Shown in pieces: positions 1-6,079 of a DNA stretch of 7,475 nt. This stretch comes from CAYFUF01 sp964394795. Its GTDB lineage: Bacteria; Bacillota; Clostridia; Tissierellales; Peptoniphilaceae. Position 1 is the stretch's first letter; every line of letters starts with the position of its first letter. Both the position numbers and the translations under genes were made by a program. The notes beneath the pieces are model-generated. The model searched no databases and was not told where the DNA came from. It saw only the letters and a program-made list of their open reading frames with translations. The DNA is taken from the NCBI GenBank assembly GCA_964394795.1, contig CAYMYX010000060.1, forward strand, positions 1 through 7,475. The letters are read 5' to 3'.

Positions 1-55
1 GTCTTGAAAACCGTTAGGGTGCAAGCCCACGTGGGTTCGAATCCCACCCTCTCCG
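1..55 (+). tRNA. tRNA-Ser (TGA anticodon), 5' part missing
   Basis: This is the 3' portion of a class II tRNA that begins before the window. The anticodon loop CTTGAAA puts TGA at 5-7, with the 3' anticodon stem following. A long variable arm (GGG, loop, CCC around 17-28) fits serine. The T arm is perfect: GTGGG (31-35), TTCGAAT loop, CCCAC (43-47). The 3' acceptor strand CCTCTCC (48-54) is followed by discriminator G55, also serine-like. No CCA is encoded (TCT follows), so the end would be added by CCA-adding enzyme. Confidence 0.93.
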
Positions 56-63
56 TCTCACTT

Positions 64-231
<168 letters not shown>

Positions 232-237
232 ATACTT

Positions 238-310
<73 letters not shown>

Positions 311-311
311 T

Positions 312-340
312 AAAACCTGTAGGAAACTACAGGTTTTTTT
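312..340 (+). terminator. Intrinsic terminator of the tRNA operon
   Basis: An 11-bp perfect stem (AAAACCTGTAG, 312-322, with CTACAGGTTTT, 327-337) closes on a GAAA tetraloop (323-326). A run of seven T ends at 340. It starts 2 nt after the last base of tRNA-Phe, so it ends the tRNA transcript and isolates it from the next gene. Confidence 0.93.
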
Positions 341-345
341 ATGCC

Positions 346-374
346 TTTTTTTATCCTCGGGCATGCGTTACAAT
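346..374 (+). promoter_or_regulatory. Candidate promoter for the yitT-like gene
   Basis: A good sigma-A type -10 box, TACAAT, lies at 369-374. The -35 position 17 bp upstream (346-351) is only a T run and is weak. A promoter is expected here because the terminator at 312-340 separates the gene from the tRNA operon and only about 50 bp remain before the ribosome site. The T run overlaps the sequence just after the terminator, so the -35 assignment is tentative. Confidence 0.4.
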
Positions 375-393
375 AGCAATTAGTGCAAAGAAA

Positions 394-400
394 GGGAGGA
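394..400 (+). promoter_or_regulatory. Ribosome binding site fixing the ATG at 407
   Basis: GGGAGGA (394-400) sits 6 nt before ATG 407. An in-frame GTG at 383 lies upstream of this Shine-Dalgarno sequence and has none of its own. It would add eight residues encoded across the ribosome site, so ATG 407 is preferred. Confidence 0.85.
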
Positions 401-406
401 ACGTTC

Positions 407-1405
407 ATGGATTCAAAGGACAAGGATGTTCTTGAAATAAATGCGTCTGCCGGTCAGGTGGAGGCAATCGAAATTAAAGGCAGTAGGAAGAAAGGCGACA
501 AGCGGAAATTCCACCTGCCTAAGGGCTTCAAAATTGAACCCGCCAAGTCACCTAAAGACAGGAGCGACCTGGTCCGCTTCCTGATGATTCTACTATCAGC
601 TACCATGGGCGTCTTCGCCCTCCGCTTTTTCACGGATAATGCCGGCATCTTACCGGGCGGTTTCAACGGTCTCAGCAAGTTGATTCAACGAGTGGCGATG
701 GACTCCTTTGGCATCGAAATTCCCTTTGCCATCCTTAACATGTCCTTCAACGCGATTCCCGCTATCGTCGCCTTTATCTCTGTAGGGAAAAAGTTCGTTA
801 TCCTCTCCATCATCCACGTTGTCGTCACGTCGATTTTGATGGATATCATCCCCATGACCCGAGTTGTGGACGACGTGTTTCTTAACACTGTCTTTGGCGG
901 TATCATACACGGGGTAGGTGGAGCGATTGCCCTCCAAGCCAATGCTTGCTCCGGCGGCACCGACTTTATCTCCATGACCATATCCAACCGCTACAACATA
1001 TCGGTGTGGAACTACGTCCTCATGTTCAACGCCCTCATCTTGACCGTTTCCGGCTTCCTCTTTGGCTTTGAACCAGCCATGTATTCGGTTATCTACCAGA
1101 TGATTGCTACCATGATTATCAACAACCTCCACTCCCGCTACCAACGAAAGACGGTCTTCATCGTTGCTCCAAGCGCGGAACCTCTGGCAACAGAAATAAT
1201 GAAGTTGACGGGACACGGTATTACCATGTTCACCGGTATCGGACGCTATAGCGGAGAGGAAAGAACTCTTCTCTACATGGTGGTCAGTAAAGATGACCTG
1301 CCAGCCCTAAGAGGCTACCTTGCCTCCAAGGATGAGCATATCTTTATGAACGTCTTTAATTCAGAGGACTTGGATGGTAACTTTAAACTGAAGCCATTTG
1401 ATTGA
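407..1405 (+). CDS. YitT family membrane protein (DUF161 + DUF2179)
   Basis: This 332-residue integral membrane protein belongs to the YitT/DUF161 family, whose members are common in Firmicutes, often in several copies, and whose function is mostly unknown. Hydrophobic segments lie at roughly 56-75, 103-125, 128-148, 161-181, 200-220 and 224-242. The loop CSGGTDF (181-187) is the family's hallmark S/C-GGTD motif. A soluble C-terminal DUF2179 domain spans about 247-325, with GHGIT (269-273), GIGRYSG (277-283) and a Y-M-V-V-S strand. The lysine-rich, charged N-terminal tail of about 54 residues is longer than I would expect for the family. The start at ATG 407 is set by GGGAGGA six bases upstream. 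It is a monocistronic unit between two terminators. Its codons are richer in G and C than the RM operon that follows, so it probably represents the host background. Family assignment is firm; substrate and role are unknown. Confidence 0.9.
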   Translation: MDSKDKDVLEINASAGQVEAIEIKGSRKKGDKRKFHLPKGFKIEPAKSPKDRSDLVRFLMILLSATMGVFALRFFTDNAGILPGGFNGLSKLIQRVAMDSFGIEIPFAILNMSFNAIPAIVAFISVGKKFVILSIIHVVVTSILMDIIPMTRVVDDVFLNTVFGGIIHGVGGAIALQANACSGGTDFISMTISNRYNISVWNYVLMFNALILTVSGFLFGFEPAMYSVIYQMIATMIINNLHSRYQRKTVFIVAPSAEPLATEIMKLTGHGITMFTGIGRYSGEERTLLYMVVSKDDLPALRGYLASKDEHIFMNVFNSEDLDGNFKLKPFD

Positions 1406-1445
1406 TGGGATGGTTAGGCTAAAACAGAAAATAGTTTTTATATCG

Positions 1446-1483
1446 AGGTGCAGCAATGAAATCGCATTGCTGCACCTTTTTTA
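1446..1483 (+). terminator. Intrinsic terminator after the yitT-like gene
   Basis: A 13-bp perfect stem (AGGTGCAGCAATG, 1446-1458, with its complement at 1465-1477) closes on a 6-nt loop (1459-1464). The T-rich tail starts at 1477 and continues as TTTTTTATTGTTTTT. It begins 41 nt after the stop codon at 1403-1405 and separates this gene from the RM operon. Confidence 0.93.
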
Positions 1484-1537
1484 TTGTTTTTATTTAGAAG
1501 AGGATGGGGGGATGAGTATAGCAGGGGAGGATAAAAA

Positions 1538-1559
1538 TTGTAATTTAAACAAATTACAA
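1538..1559. repeat. 9-bp perfect inverted repeat, possible operator
   Basis: TTGTAATTT (1538-1546) and AAATTACAA (1551-1559) are exact reverse complements around a 4-nt AAAC centre. The repeat ends 9 bp upstream of the -35 box of the RM operon promoter. It has no T tail and is too AT-rich for a terminator, so a dimeric regulator site is the more natural reading. No regulator gene is present in the window, and the AT-rich context makes chance palindromes more likely, so the function is unproven. Confidence 0.45.
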
Positions 1560-1567
1560 AATAAAGC

Positions 1568-1595
1568 TTGACCTTTTTAAGAAAGTCATTATAAT
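1568..1595 (+). promoter_or_regulatory. Sigma-A promoter of the type I RM operon
   Basis: A -35 box TTGACC (1568-1573) and a perfect -10 box TATAAT (1590-1595) are separated by 16 bp. Transcription would start near 1602, giving a leader of about 24 nt that contains AAAGGAG (1614-1620) five bases before ATG 1626. It lies downstream of the terminator at 1446-1483 and is the only strong promoter visible before the S'-R-S''-M genes, which are then probably one transcript. Confidence 0.85.
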
Positions 1596-1625
1596 AAAAT
1601 CAAGAGTAGAATTAAAGGAGTAAAT

Positions 1626-2198
1626 ATGAAGAGATTGAGCGAGTATGTTGACTTGGTAAGTGGAAGCTCTCGGTTTCGTGTAGATGAGGATAGATTAGGT
1701 CAAGCACCTCATTACTATGTCTATAACCAGAATATACACGAAGGAGTCGATAGTCTAGAGGCAAGCGACAGCGAAGACAATGAAATAAGCACTCATGATG
1801 AGCTGACTTTGCTTGGGGAAGGAGACCTCGTGTTCTCGCTCATCTCGGGTACGGCCAATGTCGTTGACGCAGAGCATGCTGGTTACTATTACACCCAGAA
1901 TTATGTTCGGCTAATCCCGAAAAATTCCCTTAATAAACTATACTTCATGTATCTTTTAAATGAGGATAGCTCAATCCGAAAGCAGCTTTCCATAGGATTG
2001 CAGGGAACAATATTGACGAGGTATACGGTTAGCCAACTTCATGAGCTTGAAGTCAAGAACCTACCCGATGTGAAGAAGCAAGAAGCGATAGGGAAAGTAT
2101 ATAAGCTCCAATTGAAACGGCGAGAGAAAGTTAGACAAGTTGAAGAAAAGAAAAACCGGGTCCTACTACAAGCCTTGAAGGAGGTTAATCATGAGTGA
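1626..2198 (+). CDS. Half-size HsdS-like specificity protein (single TRD)
   Basis: This 190-residue protein resembles one half of a type I RM specificity subunit. HsdS normally has two target-recognition domains (TRDs) and two helical spacers in about 400 residues and directs HsdM and HsdR to DNA. Here one TRD spans about 1-148, with typical late-TRD features: QGTIL (126-130), then SQLHELEVKNLP (136-147). A single charged helix follows (about 148-186, VKKQEAIGKVYKLQLKRREK onward), like the HsdS conserved spacer that contacts HsdM. The gene is led by AAAGGAG five bases before its ATG and is first in the operon. It overlaps hsdR by 8 bp, so translation is probably coupled. Its TRD does not resemble that of the second half-S at 5459. 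Half-length HsdS proteins can function as dimers in type IC-like systems; whether this one homodimerises, pairs with the other half, or regulates the system is inference. Confidence 0.75.
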   Translation: MKRLSEYVDLVSGSSRFRVDEDRLGQAPHYYVYNQNIHEGVDSLEASDSEDNEISTHDELTLLGEGDLVFSLISGTANVVDAEHAGYYYTQNYVRLIPKNSLNKLYFMYLLNEDSSIRKQLSIGLQGTILTRYTVSQLHELEVKNLPDVKKQEAIGKVYKLQLKRREKVRQVEEKKNRVLLQALKEVNHE

Positions 2199-5100
2199 AC
2201 AGCATTTCGAAAAAGAACTCATTAGTTATCTATGCACGGGAGAAATCTCCCCACCACGATCAATAGATCAAATGCAAGCAATTGAGAAAGCGTCGGATTA
2301 TGTCTATCGCACTCAGCTATGGAAATATGAGGAACATATCAAGACGACAGACCAGCTGTGGGAGAACTTCAAAAAGATTCTTGAACAACATAATCACGCG
2401 TCCTTAAGGCAAGCTCTTAGCGAAACGGAGTTTAGTCAAGTAAAGAAAATCATTTCTGAACTGCGGACGCCTTATGAAGCAGGTCAGTTTCTATACGGTT
2501 TAAATGGCGTTTCTCAAATTGAGGTGGATCTAGATGATGGCCGCCATGTTTACCTGGATGTCTTCAACCAAAAACACATCGGAGCAGGGGACACCGTCTA
2601 CCAAGTCGTTAATCAAATTGAACGCCAACCCATACTGGCCGGAAGACCTAGACGAGTATTTGATGTGACTTTATTGATTAACGGTCTTCCCATCATCCAA
2701 ATTGAAGAGAAGATGGATACCAGAGATGTCAATGAAGCCCTCAATCAGATGCACCAATATATCGAAGAGAAACAATATAGTGGAATTTATTCGACGACAC
2801 AGATTCTGGTGGCAATGACCCAGAATAATGTAAAGTATATGGCCAACACCACAAGCGAAATGTTTAATAAGGATTTTGCCTTCCATTGGCAAAGATGGGA
2901 TAACAGCATTGTTCGTTCTTGGAAGGATTTCGCTGATCAGTTCTTGAGCATCCCTATGGCCCACCAGATGTCGACCAACTACATGATTCTAGATGGCACC
3001 AGCAACCGACAAAGTTTGAAGGTAATGAGGCCCTACCAAGTATATGCGACACAGAAGATTATCAATAAGCTTAAGCATGTTGATTTCGATAATGCAATCA
3101 ATAAAGTTGGTTATGTATGGCACACCACAGGATCGGGAAAGACAATAACTAGTTTTAAATCAGCTTGGTTGGCTAGTCGCTTACCGAATGTAGATAAGGT
3201 TATCTTCGTTGTCGATCGGATTCAGTTAACAAAGCAAACGAGTGAGAGTTACCGCGCGTATGATCCAGAAGCGGATATGACCATGTTTTCGAGATTGGGG
3301 TCTATAGCGGATACAGAAAACACGAATGATTTGAATCGTCAGCTGAAGAGCAAAGGCAGCAACATTATTGTTACTTCGGTTCAAAAGTTGAACACCTTAG
3401 TTTCGAGAAAGAGTTTCAAATTACCAGATAAAAACTACGTTTTTATTGTCGATGAGGCTCATCGGTCCACAGGAGGAGAGAGCTTCAATCTAATTCAGAA
3501 AGCTTTCAAAGGGGCGGCTTGGGTCGGATACACGGGCACGCCAATGTTTGATGACACAACGAGGGGGCTGCGTACGAAAGATATTTTTGGCCCCTTGCTT
3601 CATGCCTATACTATTCGCGAAGCCATCGCAGATCAAAATGTTCTTGGTTTTAAGGTAGATTTTCAAACGACGATCTCTGAAAAAGAAATGCGAGAGTCCT
3701 ACCTACCTGAATACTATCGCTATCATCATCCTGATTGGACGAATGAAGAGATCCAACATAAGATCGATAATCTGACCGTCGAAGATATCGACGACACTAT
3801 CGAACCAAGCTTTTATGATAATAATGAGGAGCACGTGAAGCTGGTAGTAGAGGATATCTTTAAGAATTGGAGAAACCGGTCAGTTGATGGGAAGTATAAC
3901 GCTTTACTTACCACCCATGTTGGCGGTAACCGCCCAAGTACTCCTATGGCAATGATGTATTTTAAAGAGTTCCAGCGAATTAATGATGAGCGCAGGGTCA
4001 AAGGTTTATCTACGCTAAAAGTTGCGATTACCTATAGCCTGAATACATCGAATAGTGATTATATGGTTGATTCCAATAACGACTTGTTGCAGGCCATGTT
4101 TATTTACAACGAAGAGTTTGGCACCTCATATGGTTTAGCAGATTATGCTGCCTACACGCAAGATGTCATCAGCCGCCTACAGAAAACAAATACCGATGGG
4201 AACTTCTTAGATGTGGTCATCGTTGTAGATCAGTTGCTAACGGGTTTCGATGCACCTCAATTGAATACGCTATATGTCGATCGGATACTTCGAAGCCACA
4301 GCCTAATACAAGCCTATTCACGGACTAATCGTATCGCAGATCTGCTGACTAAACCATTCGGCCGCATTATCAACTATAGGTGGCCAAGTATTAATGAAAA
4401 CTTGATGAACGAAGCTCTTGCTATCTATGCCAATAAAGATTCTGCTATGCTTTCCGATGAAGAGCGGAAACGTTCCAATGAAAAAGACGGCATAATAGCG
4501 ATAAACTTTGAAGAGCTTCTGCTCGAGACGCAAGGGTTGGTTAACGAATTGAGAAGACTCTCCAATGATTTTAATGAGTGGGCTCCCTCTGAGCAGGATA
4601 AAGAAAACGCCTTTAGCATTTTACAAGCCTACAACAAGAACCTCGAAAAGCTTAAGCAGTATGATGTGAAGGAAGGAGAATGCCTTAGTATTTCAGTAGG
4701 AGACGAGGATATCCTAATGGAAGAAGGCTTCGACTATGATGACCCTGATACGCTGATAAAAGCATTAGGTATGGATGTGCAAGAGGAGAAAAATCTGAGT
4801 ACTTTCCTGACGAATGAGCTAAAGAAATTTGTGGCAAAGAAAAGAGATATTCCCGTTTACCAATTAGAGTTCGAGATGAGCCATATCAAGGATGTTCGAG
4901 TCAATTATGACTACTTGTCTGAGCTACTTGCTAAGTTGATGAACGAAGTATACGAGCAGAAAGCGGATGAAGCCAAAGAGACCAAAGGTAATATTTTCAG
5001 TTTGGCTGATAACCATCCAGATATTCAAACCGCCAATGATATTAAAACTGTTGCTGATGAGATCTACAATGGTTTGTATATTGCGGAGGAGTATCCAGTT

Positions 5101-5424
5101 AAGGATATCGATGGTCTTGCGGTTATCCAGCAGGTTAAAGAAAACAAGATAATCAAAGAGATTCAGCAATTCTTCTATAAATGGGGACTCATTGACCTGA
5201 TCAGTGCTTATGAGCTCAAGGAGAAGTTCGATGTTCATACTTATGGAGAACGTGAGCATTTTGACCGGGGACAGGAACTCACTAATCTCTTAAGAAAGGC
5301 GTCTGACTCCTATAAAGTGTTAGCTGCTGATGAAGATATTCAAAAACTGAATAAAATAAAGTATCGCAATGCTTTACGGTCCGCGATTTATGAATTAGCC
5401 GACCACTACGTGCAGAAACAGTAG
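2191..5424 (+). CDS. hsdR: Type I restriction enzyme R subunit (HsdR)
   Basis: This 1077-residue ATP-dependent translocase and endonuclease is the cutting subunit of a type I RM complex. It pulls DNA past the bound M2S core and cleaves at a distance when the site is unmethylated. The N-terminal HSDR_N nuclease domain has a PD-(D/E)xK core: FDVTLLINGLP (D158) and IEEKM (171-175, K174). The SF2 motor follows: Walker A HTTGSGKT (311-318), DEAH (421-424), TGT (448-450), TGFDAP (684-689) and QAYSRTNR (707-714). A long helical C-terminal region (about 760-1077) fits the part that docks to the methyltransferase. All catalytic motifs are intact, and the length is normal to slightly long for the EcoR124-like (type IC) class. 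GAAGGAGG lies 7 nt before ATG 2191, inside the upstream half-S gene. If its partners are inactive (see the second hsdS and the chimeric M), this nuclease would be without a working complex. Confidence 0.96.
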   Translation: MSEQHFEKELISYLCTGEISPPRSIDQMQAIEKASDYVYRTQLWKYEEHIKTTDQLWENFKKILEQHNHASLRQALSETEFSQVKKIISELRTPYEAGQFLYGLNGVSQIEVDLDDGRHVYLDVFNQKHIGAGDTVYQVVNQIERQPILAGRPRRVFDVTLLINGLPIIQIEEKMDTRDVNEALNQMHQYIEEKQYSGIYSTTQILVAMTQNNVKYMANTTSEMFNKDFAFHWQRWDNSIVRSWKDFADQFLSIPMAHQMSTNYMILDGTSNRQSLKVMRPYQVYATQKIINKLKHVDFDNAINKVGYVWHTTGSGKTITSFKSAWLASRLPNVDKVIFVVDRIQLTKQTSESYRAYDPEADMTMFSRLGSIADTENTNDLNRQLKSKGSNIIVTSVQKLNTLVSRKSFKLPDKNYVFIVDEAHRSTGGESFNLIQKAFKGAAWVGYTGTPMFDDTTRGLRTKDIFGPLLHAYTIREAIADQNVLGFKVDFQTTISEKEMRESYLPEYYRYHHPDWTNEEIQHKIDNLTVEDIDDTIEPSFYDNNEEHVKLVVEDIFKNWRNRSVDGKYNALLTTHVGGNRPSTPMAMMYFKEFQRINDERRVKGLSTLKVAITYSLNTSNSDYMVDSNNDLLQAMFIYNEEFGTSYGLADYAAYTQDVISRLQKTNTDGNFLDVVIVVDQLLTGFDAPQLNTLYVDRILRSHSLIQAYSRTNRIADLLTKPFGRIINYRWPSINENLMNEALAIYANKDSAMLSDEERKRSNEKDGIIAINFEELLLETQGLVNELRRLSNDFNEWAPSEQDKENAFSILQAYNKNLEKLKQYDVKEGECLSISVGDEDILMEEGFDYDDPDTLIKALGMDVQEEKNLSTFLTNELKKFVAKKRDIPVYQLEFEMSHIKDVRVNYDYLSELLAKLMNEVYEQKADEAKETKGNIFSLADNHPDIQTANDIKTVADEIYNGLYIAEEYPVKDIDGLAVIQQVKENKIIKEIQQFFYKWGLIDLISAYELKEKFDVHTYGEREHFDRGQELTNLLRKASDSYKVLAADEDIQKLNKIKYRNALRSAIYELADHYVQKQ

Positions 5425-5436
5425 AAAGAAGGACAC

Positions 5437-5493
5437 ATGAAAGAAAAAAAAGAGGAAGGTGCCGAAGTTAAGGTTTCCTGGTTTTACGGATGA
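5437..5493 (+). other. 18-codon ORF from the expected hsdS start, out of frame
   Basis: ATG 5437 lies 12 nt after the hsdR stop and has AGAAGGA (5427-5433) just upstream, as expected for the next cistron. Its reading frame runs MKEKKEEGAEVKVSWFYG and then stops at TGA 5491-5493. It is not in the frame of the HsdS body, which opens at GTG 5459; the offset is 22 nt. Deleting one A from the A tract at 5444-5451 would give MKEKKRKVPKLRFPGFT, a typical HsdS N terminus. I read this as the displaced start of hsdS rather than a separate peptide gene. Confidence 0.7.
5444..5451 (+). repeat. Homopolymer A8 tract at the hsdS start
   Basis: Eight consecutive A bases lie within the first codons of the second hsdS, preceded by GAAAG-type purine sequence and followed by GAGGAAGG. 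Such tracts can change length by replication slippage or make RNA polymerase slip. With 8 A the ATG at 5437 is out of frame with the body; with 7 A (or 10 A) it would be in frame. Confidence 0.85.
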
Positions 5494-6067
5494 TTGGGAA
5501 CAGCGTAAGTTCTCTTCTATTGCAAATTTAAGAAGGGGCCTCACATATAAACCTACTGATGTGAGAGAAAAAGGTGTTATTGTATTAAGGTCATCTAATA
5601 TAAATGAAGATAAATTTGTACTTAATAAAGATGATGATGTTTTTGTACATGAACAAGCAGTTAATATAGACTTTATAAAGGAAAATGACATTTTAATTAC
5701 ATCTGCTAATGGTTCAAGTCATTTAGTTCGTAAACATGCATTAGTAGATAAAATGTCGATAAAAGCTGTACATGGTGGATTTATGTTAGCTGCATCTGCA
5801 AATGAACCTTTCTTTGTTAATTCCTTAATGAGCTCTCCATGGTATTCAAGGTTTATTAAAACATACATTGCAGGTGGAAATGGTGCTATAGGAAATTTAA
5901 GAAGAAGTGATTTAGAGGAACAAATAGTTTTAGTGCCTAATGAGTTGGAGCAAGAGAAAATCGGTAGTTTTTTTAAGAGTATGGACAACCTTATCACCCT
6001 TCATCAGCGTAAACTAGAAAATCTGCAGCTATTGAAAAAAGCTTTGTTACAACAAATGTTTGTATAG
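5459..6067 (+). CDS. hsdS: Half-size HsdS specificity subunit, start frameshifted at A8 tract
   Basis: The open frame encodes 202 residues, counted from GTG 5459. It opens with PKLRFPGFTDDWEQRK (2-17), the standard start of a Firmicutes HsdS or HsdS half. One TRD follows (about 18-160), then a single conserved helical spacer: NELEQEKIGSFFKSMDNLI, LHQRKLENLQ and KKALLQQMFV (161-202). A full HsdS has two such halves, so this is half-length. It ends cleanly at TAG, 12 nt before the next gene. The TRD core is much more AT-rich than the flanks (13 G+C in 5581-5640 by hand count), which fits TRD swapping. The start is abnormal: the best ATG (5437) is one base out of frame because of the A8 tract. 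GTG 5459 has AGAGGA only 2 nt away, too close for efficient initiation. It may be phase-off, made by transcriptional slippage, weakly expressed from GTG, or carry a sequencing error. Confidence 0.85.
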   Translation: MPKLRFPGFTDDWEQRKFSSIANLRRGLTYKPTDVREKGVIVLRSSNINEDKFVLNKDDDVFVHEQAVNIDFIKENDILITSANGSSHLVRKHALVDKMSIKAVHGGFMLAASANEPFFVNSLMSSPWYSRFIKTYIAGGNGAIGNLRRSDLEEQIVLVPNELEQEKIGSFFKSMDNLITLHQRKLENLQLLKKALLQQMFV

Positions 6068-6079
6068 AAAGGTAAACGG

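Noticed and set aside
650..1216. 188-codon reverse-strand open frame opposite the yitT-like gene
   Set aside because: It is histidine-, aspartate- and glycine-rich with no recognisable domain, lacks a ribosome site, and lies wholly antisense to a well-supported membrane protein gene; it is a codon-bias shadow.
1406..1625. Riboswitch, T-box or small RNA gene in the longest intergenic gap
   Set aside because: Only a terminator hairpin, a short palindrome and a promoter are visible; there is no T-box sequence or multi-stem fold, and the leader of the RM transcript is only about 24 nt.
5444..5452. Programmed -1 ribosomal frameshift at A AAA AAG
   Set aside because: The heptamer is present, but joining ATG 5437 to the HsdS frame needs a +1 (or -2) change, so the usual -1 slip would give the wrong frame.
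5437..5493. Separate small peptide or toxin gene after hsdR
   Set aside because: The 18-residue product is charged and featureless, and its sequence is explained as the displaced first codons of hsdS.
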